From NCBI GenBank assembly GCA_045105235.1, contig JBGCDH010000070.1, positions 28,096 to 92,095 on the forward strand: a DNA stretch of 64,000 nucleotides, in the 5' to 3' direction. The DNA is from GCA-2684655 sp045105235 (GTDB lineage: Bacteria > Planctomycetota > UBA1135 > UBA2386). The translations under genes were made by a program, and so were the position numbers. Under the pieces are notes generated by a model. The model was not told where the DNA came from and did no database searches. It saw only the letters and a list, made by a program, of their open reading frames with translations. Positions 25,999 through 34,244 of the stretch are shown piece by piece. The first letter of the stretch is position 1, and every line of letters begins with the position of its first letter.

Positions 25999-27180
25999 AT
26001 GAAGCGCACTCTAATAGAGGTGTTCTGCGGCCTCGCGGCCTTGGTCTTGATGGTCTCGTTCCATCATCAAATCGCGCGACTTGAGGTTCAGCAGGCAGAC
26101 GTCAATGCACTCGAGGACAAGCTTGAGCACGCCGTGGTCCAGAAGGACCGCGACAACCAAGAGCTAGAGGCTCTGCAACAGCAGATCCTGGCGCGGACCG
26201 ACACGCGCATTGAAAAGCTCGAGAATCAACTTCGCGCTGCTTCTACGGACGGCAATCAAGCAGAGGTGATCCACACCGAGCTCGAACAAGCGCAGCGCGA
26301 GGTCAAGCAGTTCCAAAGCCGGCTGTCGACGGACTTCGAACGCACCAAGGCTCTCGTGGACGCTTACATCAGCGAGGTTCGCGCCAAGGAGCGCAACGCG
26401 ACCATGCGGATGAACCAGACGCGCGGCCAGATCGCGACGCTGGCAAGCTCGATCTACCAGGACCGCAACACGCTGACGCGCCAGATGCTGCTGCCGACCG
26501 TGCAGCTCAACGGCGAGGACACCGTCGGCTCCGGCACGATCGTGTTCTCCGGCGCCAACCCGGAGAAGAAGGGCAAGGTGGAGACCTATGTGCTGACGTC
26601 CTACCACGTGGTGCGCAACATCCTGGCCGACACGCCGCGGGCTCGCCGCGAGGGCTTTGACGTGACCATCTACCTGCCCGGCAACAACCTCAACGTGAAG
26701 GGCCGCATGGTCTGCTTTGAGGCCAAGATCGACGCCGCGCTGGTCCAGCTCGAAACCGACCGAGAGCTTCCGTTCGTCGCCAACGTGCTGCCGCGAGAAG
26801 AAACCTCCGACGTGCACGTGTGGGATCCGGTCTGCGCTGTCGGCTGCCCGCTCGGCAACGATCCGGTGCCAAGCAAGGGCGAGGTCAGCTCGCTCAACAA
26901 CGAGCTCAACGGCGCCAACTACTGGATGGTCAACGCACCAACCTACTTCGGCAACTCGGGCGGCGGCATCTACCGCGCCGACACGCGTCAGCTGATCGGT
27001 GTGTTCTCGAAGATCTACACGCACGGCAAGGGCCAGCCCGTCGTCGTGCCGCACATGGGTCTTTGCACGCCGATGGACCTAGTCTACGAGTGGCTGCACG
27101 CTGAAAAGCTCGACCACCTGCTGCAGAGCGAATCGATCGACCGTATCGATCTGAGTTCGCTGGCCGCGCCGATGAAGTAG
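25999..27180 (+). CDS. Membrane-anchored trypsin-like serine protease with coiled coil
   Basis: 393 aa. One N-terminal membrane helix (about residues 5-22) is followed by a long coiled coil (about 25-150) and a trypsin-fold domain. The triad is visible: His203 in LTSYHVV, Asp245 in AKIDAALVQL and Ser320 in FGNSGGG. The order and spacing fit chymotrypsin/HtrA-like S1 proteases; no PDZ domain is present. The coiled coil probably holds the protease away from the membrane or makes it oligomeric. Substrate unknown. Strong ribosome-binding site upstream. Confidence 0.87.
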   Translation: MKRTLIEVFCGLAALVLMVSFHHQIARLEVQQADVNALEDKLEHAVVQKDRDNQELEALQQQILARTDTRIEKLENQLRAASTDGNQAEVIHTELEQAQREVKQFQSRLSTDFERTKALVDAYISEVRAKERNATMRMNQTRGQIATLASSIYQDRNTLTRQMLLPTVQLNGEDTVGSGTIVFSGANPEKKGKVETYVLTSYHVVRNILADTPRARREGFDVTIYLPGNNLNVKGRMVCFEAKIDAALVQLETDRELPFVANVLPREETSDVHVWDPVCAVGCPLGNDPVPSKGEVSSLNNELNGANYWMVNAPTYFGNSGGGIYRADTRQLIGVFSKIYTHGKGQPVVVPHMGLCTPMDLVYEWLHAEKLDHLLQSESIDRIDLSSLAAPMK

Positions 27181-27368
27181 GCAGCTGGCCGCTGCGGCAC
27201 GCAGCCCTCGCCAAGACAGCGGCGAAATCCGCGCCGCCGCCAATCGGACGCGCGCGAACGGCGCGAAAGGGCGCCGGTTCAGGGAATTCTGGCGAAATCA
27301 AAACGTGCGCCAAAGCGCTCGGAATGCCGTGACGCAGCGTTTTTCAAAAACTAGCTGACGGTGTTCGA

Positions 27369-27380
27369 GAACCATGGTTC
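27369..27380. promoter_or_regulatory. 12-bp perfect palindrome
   Basis: GAACCATGGTTC lies 91 nt before the start of the gene at 27472 and, together with the longer palindrome at 27412, may be part of an operator. No regulator is identified. Confidence 0.35.
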
Positions 27381-27411
27381 GCGCCGGCAGCCCTCGCCGC
27401 GCGACACCGTT

Positions 27412-27429
27412 CGCTGAGCATGCTCAGCG
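27412..27429. promoter_or_regulatory. 18-bp perfect palindrome
   Basis: CGCTGAGCATGCTCAGCG is uninterrupted two-fold symmetric DNA 42 nt upstream of the start at 27472. A gapless symmetric site of this length suits a dimeric repressor better than an RNA hairpin, which would have no loop. The region before it contains the A/T-rich inverted repeat GTTTTT-C-AAAAAC (27339-27351), unusual in this GC-rich DNA. Confidence 0.4.
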
Positions 27430-27471
27430 CCCCGAGTTCTCGGCTGACTTCCAGCAACCAAGAGACTCCTC

Positions 27472-29928
27472 ATGGCGTCCCCATACCCTTCCCTTCCCTC
27501 CTCCCCTCTCGCTTCCCTTCTCGCCGCCGCCGCCGCACTGCTCGGCACAAGCGCCGGCGCGCTCCGCGCTCAAACCCCATGCGGGCTACAGTGGCAGCCC
27601 GGCGCTGGCACGTTTGGCCCCAACGGCAACGCACGCGCCCTGGCCGAGCTGCCAAACGGCGACCTGATCGCCGCCGGCAGCTTCCGCATCGCCGACGGTG
27701 CCCAATGCGCAAATATCGCGCGGTTCGACGGCACCACGTGGCAGCGCATGGGCGATGGCTTCAACAGCTTCGTCTCCGCGCTCGCCGTTCGCCCCAACGG
27801 CGAACTCTATGCGTGCGGCGGCTTCTCTTCTTCGGGCACCGCGTTTGTCGGTCGCGCCGCGAGATGGGACGGCACCGCATGGGCCAACATCGGCGCCGAC
27901 GTCGTCGGGTCGATCTTTGAGCTGGCCATCGCGCCCAACGGCGACCTGATTGCCGCCGGCTCGTTTGAATCGATCAGCGGGGTGCCGGCCGAGAACCTGG
28001 CGCGCTTCGACGGCGCGAGCTGGTCCGCGTTCGCGCCACCAAGCGGCCTGCGATTCCTGAACACCATCGAGTTTCTGCCAAACGGCAACCTCGCCGCAGG
28101 CGGAACCGGGCCTCTTGGCCAACCCGACCTGGTTGTCTGGGACGGCGCGACGTGGTCAGGACTCAACGGCGTCAGCAGCTCTGCCCTCGTCAGCATCCGT
28201 GACATCGCCGCGAGACCAAACGGCGACATCGCCATCCTTACGCAGGCTTTCTCCGCCGCAAACACGCTCACGATTTGGGACGGCACGGGCCTTACCACGA
28301 TCAACACGCAGCTGCTTGGCATCGACGCAATCGAGACCGCAGCCAACGGCGACGTCTTGATCGCCGGAGTGGCGAACGCCGCCGGCGCTGCCGAGGTATA
28401 CCGCTTCGACGGCACCAACCTCACGGCGCTCGGCGACACAGCAGCAACCTCTGCGACGTCGGTTCTCGAGCTGGCAAACGGCGACATTCTGGCTGGCGGC
28501 AACCCGAGCAGCGCCGGATCCGTTTCGCGCTTTGATGGCCAATGGACCAGCCTGGGCCAAGCCAGCTCCGCCCCATCCGACGTGCGCGTCGTCGAGCGCC
28601 TGAGGGACGGACGCGTTGTCGCCGGCGGTGACTTCACGCAGATCTTCGGCACGCAGGCCAACAACCTGGCGGTCTTCGACGGCACCACCTGGCAGGCATT
28701 CGGCGCCGGAACCAACGGTCCCGTAACGTCGCTCAAAGCAACCGCCGATGGCGCGCTGCTGGTTGGCGGCGACTTCACCCAGATCGACGGCATCGCTGCG
28801 CTGCGCGTCGCGCGCCTCGACAGCGGCGCCTGGAGCCCCTTGGGCGCCGGCTTGCCGGTCGCCCCCGAGCACCTCAGTCAAAACTCGATGGGCGCCGTCG
28901 CCGCCGTGCTCGGCGCTGGCAACACGTTTACGAACCGCGTGCAGCGCTTCGATGGAACGACCTGGATCAACGTTTCGCCAGCACCAGCCGGCGCGATCCG
29001 GGATGTCGTGGCGCTGGATTCCGACGACTTCGCCATCCTCGGCAACATCTTGATCGGCGTCGTCCAGTTTGCCGGGGCCGTCACCTTCGACTCGAATGCA
29101 CAGATCCAAACGGTCATGCCCGGCACCGACAACCGCGTGCTCGGCCGCGCCGAACGCGACGCCAATGGCGAGCTGATCGCAGTCTCGGTTGGAGGCATCC
29201 CAGCAACGACGGAGTTTGTGCGTCTGAGCTCGGGAACGGCGATTGTCCAGAGCACCGCACCCGGCAGCACCGCCGGAACGACGATCACGATCCTTGCCGA
29301 TGGCGACATCATCGCAGCGGGCCCGGTCGCCAACGTTCCCGGCAGCCCGGCACGTCGCATCGGCCGCTGGGACGGCAGCACCTGGTCCACCATCGACGGG
29401 GACCTCGGCGACGGCACGATCGCCGACCTGGCAGTCGCCGCCAACGGCGACCTGATCGCCTGCGGCACCTTTGAGACAGCCGGAACGCTGGCGTCGCAGC
29501 AGCTCGCACGCGCCAGCAGCAGCTGCGCTGCCGACGTGCAGCTGTTCGGCCTGCCCTGCACCGGCAGCAACGGCCAAGTCGACCTGACGGCCGGCACGAG
29601 CCTGCCGTGGATCGGCAGCACCCTGCAGGCCACGGCCAGCGGCATGGCGCCGATCTCCCTCGCCGTGCAGACCGTGGGCTCGAGCACGACCACGCAGGCG
29701 CTGCCGCTCGGCTTCGGTAGCTGCTTCTTGCTGGTGCAGCCGTTCGCAACCGCGCTGCTGACGCCCGCCAACGGCCAGGTGGACGTGCCGCTGCCGATCC
29801 CCGACATGGCGGCGCTCATCGGCCAACAGTTTGCGATGCAGCTGATCGGGGTCGAACTCGACCCAGCGCTCAACTTGATCGGCACGACCGGCAGCAACGC
29901 CCTGGTGCTGACGATCGGCGCGCTCTAG
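27472..29928 (+). CDS. Secreted beta-propeller protein with shared C-terminal module
   Basis: 818 aa. The signal peptide ends ALRAQ. Repeats of about 45 residues, built on GDLIAAGSF...ARFDGTTW...MG, fill residues about 40-680; this pattern is typical of large planctomycete propellers. Residues about 692-818 are the shared module: FGLPCTG, LPW, GSCFLL, LPIP and a final LTIGAL, the same six residues that end the Kelch protein. Its stop codon overlaps that of the convergent TPR gene in the palindrome CTAG. Confidence 0.85.
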   Translation: MASPYPSLPSSPLASLLAAAAALLGTSAGALRAQTPCGLQWQPGAGTFGPNGNARALAELPNGDLIAAGSFRIADGAQCANIARFDGTTWQRMGDGFNSFVSALAVRPNGELYACGGFSSSGTAFVGRAARWDGTAWANIGADVVGSIFELAIAPNGDLIAAGSFESISGVPAENLARFDGASWSAFAPPSGLRFLNTIEFLPNGNLAAGGTGPLGQPDLVVWDGATWSGLNGVSSSALVSIRDIAARPNGDIAILTQAFSAANTLTIWDGTGLTTINTQLLGIDAIETAANGDVLIAGVANAAGAAEVYRFDGTNLTALGDTAATSATSVLELANGDILAGGNPSSAGSVSRFDGQWTSLGQASSAPSDVRVVERLRDGRVVAGGDFTQIFGTQANNLAVFDGTTWQAFGAGTNGPVTSLKATADGALLVGGDFTQIDGIAALRVARLDSGAWSPLGAGLPVAPEHLSQNSMGAVAAVLGAGNTFTNRVQRFDGTTWINVSPAPAGAIRDVVALDSDDFAILGNILIGVVQFAGAVTFDSNAQIQTVMPGTDNRVLGRAERDANGELIAVSVGGIPATTEFVRLSSGTAIVQSTAPGSTAGTTITILADGDIIAAGPVANVPGSPARRIGRWDGSTWSTIDGDLGDGTIADLAVAANGDLIACGTFETAGTLASQQLARASSSCAADVQLFGLPCTGSNGQVDLTAGTSLPWIGSTLQATASGMAPISLAVQTVGSSTTTQALPLGFGSCFLLVQPFATALLTPANGQVDVPLPIPDMAALIGQQFAMQLIGVELDPALNLIGTTGSNALVLTIGAL

Positions 29929-31730
29929 CCGCGCCGCAAGGCGCGGCCGATGCGCCGCAGCTCGGGGCTGTCGAGTCCCGAGCGAATCGCGCTGGCGACC
30001 GCCTTGCGGGCTTCGTCGATGCGGCCGAGGTCGCGCAGGTAGCGGGCCCGGCCCTCAAACATGCGCACGTCAGCCGGACGATGCATCAGGGCGCGCTCTA
30101 CCAGTTCGAGCGCCCGTTTGCTGTTGCCGCGGCGCGAGAACAGTTCCGCCATCTCGTAGAGCACATCCGGCTGCCCAGGCGAGACATCCAGCGCGGCCGC
30201 CAGCAAATCGAGCGCCTCATCGAGTTCGCCCAGGCGCCGCTTGGCGATCGCCGAGTAGTAGAGCGCCGGCCAAAACTCCGGCTGCAGGTGCAGCCAAAGC
30301 CGAAACTCAGCAAGCGCCTGCTTGGGCGATCGGCCGCGCAGGCTGCGCTCCGTTGCCTTGGCGAACCGCGTCTCAAACTCGGCGACGTCAATCTGCAGCA
30401 TCGCACGCACAGCGCGATCGCGAATGCTTGGGTCGACGACGGCGCGCATGCCGGCGACGAGCTCGATGCGCGCTTCGCGCCGGCAGCCGCTCGCAAACAA
30501 GCAAAGGCCGAGGTAGACGCGGTCTTCGCCGGCAAGCAACGTGCGCAGGGTCAACAGAGCCTCGCGGATGCTGTCCGGCGCGCTGCGATCGTCCAGGTGC
30601 GCATGCAGGCACTCGAGCAGAACGCCACTGCCGCGGCCGCTCTCCCCCCACTCGGCAGCTCGGAGCGTGCGTTCGCGCAGCCGACGCAAACCGCGCTCAA
30701 CAAAGCCCCAGGCGTCATCGACGCGATCCTCGGAAAACGACAGCTGCGCCAGGTGGGAGAAGAAGTCTGGGTGGCCGTCGACCACCAGCCCCTTTTCCCA
30801 GAGCCCGCGCGCCCCCACTGGATCACCACTGCGCGCCTTCAGGATGCCGAGACTCTCGAGCCCGCGCGACGGCGGTGGATCCAGGTGCGTGGAATACTCA
30901 AGCCATGCGACGGCTCGATCCTCTTCGCCCATTTCGCTGAGCTGCTCGGCGACCGCGACGCAGGCTTCGCCGTCAAAGGGCTGCGCCGAATAGCAGCGAT
31001 CGAGAAAACGGCGCGCGGTGTCACGGTCGAGGCGCGCGCCGTGCAAGCCGATCGCCATCGTGGCGTTGGCGACCCGCAGCGCGAGGCCGAACGTTGGATC
31101 CGCGACAAGCGCGTCCGCGAACGGCCGAATCAACGCGTCGCGATCATCGGGAACGGCAATCTCAAGATCGCCGCTGAGCAGCATGGCGTTGTCGAGGCCG
31201 CGCAAGAAGTGACGAAAGGCATCGCCATGGCTCGTCAGCAGGCTCGCCGGCGGCTCTTGAAACGGGATCGACAGCAGCTTGGCCAGCCGCCGCGTGAGCT
31301 TCATCAGACCCGCAACCGGGTCCTGCGTCGACAGCACGGCCCCGGCCTTTTCGGTGACGAACTCGCCATCGTCATCGTCTTCGTTCCGAAACACGTGAAA
31401 CTCGACGTGCACACCGCCGTCGGCCGGCGCGATCTCGCCGCTGACCACCGCGTGAACCTGCACCTCTGCCGGCATCAGTTCGTAGGCCTCCGAGCGATCG
31501 GGCGGCGCCTCAAGCTGCACCCACGTCACCGGCCCGGACTCCGACGAAGTCTGCAGCTCAAGCATCGCACTGGGCCCAGCATGACCTTGATTGAGGACTT
31601 GGTGCACGAAGTCGGGGATGCGACGACCAACAAGACCGGCATCAAGCTGCCCCCAATCGATCTCGTCCGCTGCCGCCAAGGGCAGGAACATGACCTCTGG
31701 GTCGCCGTAGTCGTCGTCCAGTTCGCTCAT
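29925..31730 (-). CDS. Tetratricopeptide-repeat protein
   Basis: 601 aa with no signal peptide, so probably cytoplasmic. The first 150 residues are a non-repeat acidic domain (many Asp/Glu). From about residue 230 onwards helical repeats appear, clearest in the last 170 residues (PALYYSAIAKRRLGELDEALDLLAAALDV, split in two repeats; then PDVLYEMAELFSRRGNSKRALELVERAL and VRMFEGRARYLRDLGRIDEA), which fit the TPR consensus. TPR proteins act as protein-binding scaffolds; partners are unknown. It lies 79 nt after the HIT gene on the same strand. A hairpin covers its last codons. Confidence 0.75.
   Translation of the reverse strand: MSELDDDYGDPEVMFLPLAAADEIDWGQLDAGLVGRRIPDFVHQVLNQGHAGPSAMLELQTSSESGPVTWVQLEAPPDRSEAYELMPAEVQVHAVVSGEIAPADGGVHVEFHVFRNEDDDDGEFVTEKAGAVLSTQDPVAGLMKLTRRLAKLLSIPFQEPPASLLTSHGDAFRHFLRGLDNAMLLSGDLEIAVPDDRDALIRPFADALVADPTFGLALRVANATMAIGLHGARLDRDTARRFLDRCYSAQPFDGEACVAVAEQLSEMGEEDRAVAWLEYSTHLDPPPSRGLESLGILKARSGDPVGARGLWEKGLVVDGHPDFFSHLAQLSFSEDRVDDAWGFVERGLRRLRERTLRAAEWGESGRGSGVLLECLHAHLDDRSAPDSIREALLTLRTLLAGEDRVYLGLCLFASGCRREARIELVAGMRAVVDPSIRDRAVRAMLQIDVAEFETRFAKATERSLRGRSPKQALAEFRLWLHLQPEFWPALYYSAIAKRRLGELDEALDLLAAALDVSPGQPDVLYEMAELFSRRGNSKRALELVERALMHRPADVRMFEGRARYLRDLGRIDEARKAVASAIRSGLDSPELRRIGRALRRG
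29928..29947. terminator. Hairpin in the convergent gene junction
   Basis: Perfect 8-bp stem GCCGCGCC/GGCGCGGC closed by a GCAA tetraloop, starting at the last base of the propeller stop codon and lying inside the coding end of the TPR gene. It could stop transcription from the left and also folds in the TPR mRNA. Confidence 0.45.
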
Positions 31731-31809
31731 TCTTGTCTGCTTACCTGACCTGTCTGCTGTGCCAGCCTTACAAAGGCGGCCCTACCCTGGCGGCCGTATC
31801 CAGAGAGCC

Positions 31810-32235
31810 TTACCCCGGCGGCCACGTAAGCGGTCGCCCCGCAAGAACATGCACGTGGAGATGGAAAACGGTCTGGCCGGCTCCCGCCCCGTTGTTGATG
31901 ACCACGCGGGTGCCGCCTGCGTCCACACCGAGATCACGGCTGATCTTGTTGGCGGTCAGCAGCAGGTGGCCGAGCAGCGTGGCGTCGTCTTCGGTCGCAT
32001 CCGCCAGGGTCTCAATAGGCCGCTTGGGGATGACCAGAAAGTGCGTGGGAGCCTGCGGCGAAGCGTCGCGAAACGCCACGCAGCGATCATCCTCATGCAG
32101 CAGATCCGCCGGGATCTCCCCTCGGAGGATCCGCGCGAACACATTCGTTGGATCGTAAGTCAACCGGTGTTGCGCACCCGTGCGGCACGCGCCTGGGCAC
32201 GTGTCGGAGAGTAAGCCGTCCAGCCCGCCCGCCAC
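31810..32235 (-). CDS. HIT-family (histidine triad) nucleotide hydrolase
   Basis: Up to 141 aa. The core is the HINT type: NVFARILRGEIPADLLHEDD, FLVIPKRPI and the triad HLHVHVLAGRPL. Such enzymes hydrolyse AMP-lysine or similar purine phosphoramidates. The start is uncertain: the listed one is GTG, but the leader before TYDPTN does not look conserved, and a TTG at 32163 would give a more usual 117-residue protein. Divergent from uridine kinase. Confidence 0.88.
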   Translation of the reverse strand: MAGGLDGLLSDTCPGACRTGAQHRLTYDPTNVFARILRGEIPADLLHEDDRCVAFRDASPQAPTHFLVIPKRPIETLADATEDDATLLGHLLLTANKISRDLGVDAGGTRVVINNGAGAGQTVFHLHVHVLAGRPLTWPPG

Positions 32236-32333
32236 AAGCCCTTGGTGTGAATGCGGGGTGGCGAACGCCAGATCCTGCGGAATCCTCTACCTCATCAAGG
32301 CGCACCAAGCCCAGCTGGAGCTATCCTGCTGCC

Positions 32334-32984
32334 ATGCAGCAAAAGCCGTTCGCCATCGCCATCGCCGGCGGATCCGGAAGCGGCAAGACCACGCTCGCAC
32401 GACACCTGCAGGCGTCGCTCACCGAGGCGCGCTGCGCCCTGCTGGAGCACGACTCGTACTACCGCGATCTTGCGCACCTGCCGGCCGCCGCCCGCAGCGC
32501 CAACAACTTCGACCATCCAGACAGTCTGGAAAGCTCTTTGCTGGCTGAGCACGTCCGTGCCCTGCGCGCCGGCAAGAGCATCGAGCGCCCGGAATACGAC
32601 TTCGTCACCCATACGCGCAAGGCAGGCAGCGAGCGCGTGCAGCCGCGCCCGGTGCTGCTGTGCGAGGGAATCCTGCTGCTCGCCGCGCCCGAACTCCGCA
32701 GCACCTTCGACCTGCGCGTCTTCGTCGACACCCCAGCCGATGTTCGCGCGCTGCGGCGCCTCGAGCGCGACATCGTCGAACGCGGCCGATCCATCACCTC
32801 GGTGATGCGACAGTATTTTGCCACCGTTCGCCCCATGCACGAAGCGTACGTGGCCCCGTCCCGACGCAGCGCCGACATCGTGATCGACTGGCGCACGCCA
32901 CTGGCCGAACAAGCCGAACAGGTGCAGCGCGCAATCGACGACGAGGGGCACCGCGGCGAACAGCACGGCGAGCCGCTGCGGTAA
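32334..32984 (+). CDS. udk: Uridine kinase
   Basis: 216 aa from the ATG at 32334; the longer frame overlaps the HIT gene. The P-loop AGGSGSGKTTLA is near the start. HDSYYRDL, NNFDHPDSLESSLL and RPEYDFVTHTR are uridine kinase motifs for nucleoside binding. CEGILLL and RRLERDIVERGRS follow. It phosphorylates uridine and cytidine in pyrimidine salvage. Confidence 0.93.
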   Translation: MQQKPFAIAIAGGSGSGKTTLARHLQASLTEARCALLEHDSYYRDLAHLPAAARSANNFDHPDSLESSLLAEHVRALRAGKSIERPEYDFVTHTRKAGSERVQPRPVLLCEGILLLAAPELRSTFDLRVFVDTPADVRALRRLERDIVERGRSITSVMRQYFATVRPMHEAYVAPSRRSADIVIDWRTPLAEQAEQVQRAIDDEGHRGEQHGEPLR

Positions 32985-33095
32985 AGGACGGCCTTCTACC
33001 CGCGTTACGCTGCTGCGGGGCAGCGCTATGGTCCCGACACCGGCAAGCGGCGCGGCCATTCCATCGCGCGGCCGGATCAGGAAGGAGAACCCCGC

Positions 33096-34199
33096 ATGCA
33101 CGCCAACGCCGTTTCGACCGCTCTGCTCTCATTAGCCCTTGCCCTTGGCTCCACCGCCGGCGAGCTCCATGCACAGGACATGCTCGGCGTCACCTACTCC
33201 GGCGCACTCATCGCCGTCGACAGCCAAACGGGCGACGAACGCGCGATCGGCCCCGGACTGTTCGGCCAAAACTGCCTGTGCAGCGATGAGCAAGGAGCGC
33301 TCTGGACCGTCAGCCGCGTCACACTTGGCACGCCGACCTACCTGCTGACTTCGATCCAGCCCGGTTCGCTCGCGCTGCAGGCGCAGCACGTCGTGCCCGA
33401 CCTTCGCGGCTTGGCCGACGCGGGCAACGGCGAACTGTTCGCAGCAGAGTTTCAGCTCTCAGGGCCCTCGCTGCTGTCGCGAATCGACACCGCCACGGGA
33501 GCCCGCACCGTCATCGGCCCGATGGCTGCCAACGTCGAGGCGTTGGCCATGCACCAAGGCACGCTCTACGGCTACAGCACCGACGAAGGACTCGGCACCA
33601 TCGACACGAGCGACGGCTCTTTCGCAGCGCTGTCGGCTTCGCCCGTGCTGATCGGCGCGCGGTGGCTGGCCACAAGCCCGGACGACCAGCTCATCGGCGG
33701 CGCCGTCGGCTACTACGAGTTTGACACGACGACGGGCTTTCCACTGCTCTACGCCAACGGCAGCAGTCAGCTGCGCGGCGCTGCGGTGAGCGGCTTGTCG
33801 CTCCCCTACGGCACCGGCTGCGGCGGCATCGAGCTTCGCTGCACCGGCAGCCTGAAGGCCGGCAGCTGGCTGACGACGCGTTCAACGGGCTACCCGCAAA
33901 CGGGCGCACTCGTCGGCATTGGCGGCGCCATCCTGATCGGCACCAGCCGAACCGCGATCCAAGGGGTGCCGCTACCGTTCGACCTCGACCCGGTTCTCGG
34001 CACCAGCGGCTGCACGCTTCTGACCAGCTCCGAGGCATCCGAACTGTCCTTTACGACCGGCAGCGCCCCGAGCCTCTACCGGCCGATCGAGGTGCCGCTC
34101 GGCGTCGCCGGGCAGACGTTCTACGTGCAGCACGCGGGCTTCGACTTTGGCGGCAACTACTACTGGAGCAACGGCGTCGAGGTTCGCATCGGCAGCTAG
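33096..34199 (+). CDS. Secreted protein with shared C-terminal module
   Basis: 367 aa with a strong ribosome-binding site (GGAAGGAG). The signal peptide ends ELHAQ. Residues about 30-235 look like a small beta-propeller of the kind reporting per-item values (LIAVDSQTGDERAIGPG, LLSRIDTATGARTVIG). Residues 238-367 are the shared module: YGTGCGG, GCTLL, a late FYVQHAGFD strand and a final VRIGS. This is the shortest of the four proteins carrying it. Convergent with sppA. Confidence 0.8.
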   Translation: MHANAVSTALLSLALALGSTAGELHAQDMLGVTYSGALIAVDSQTGDERAIGPGLFGQNCLCSDEQGALWTVSRVTLGTPTYLLTSIQPGSLALQAQHVVPDLRGLADAGNGELFAAEFQLSGPSLLSRIDTATGARTVIGPMAANVEALAMHQGTLYGYSTDEGLGTIDTSDGSFAALSASPVLIGARWLATSPDDQLIGGAVGYYEFDTTTGFPLLYANGSSQLRGAAVSGLSLPYGTGCGGIELRCTGSLKAGSWLTTRSTGYPQTGALVGIGGAILIGTSRTAIQGVPLPFDLDPVLGTSGCTLLTSSEASELSFTTGSAPSLYRPIEVPLGVAGQTFYVQHAGFDFGGNYYWSNGVEVRIGS

Positions 34200-34244
34200 C
34201 TCGCGCTCGCTCGCGCCCGCTGCCGCCTGCCGCTGCGCTGCCGT

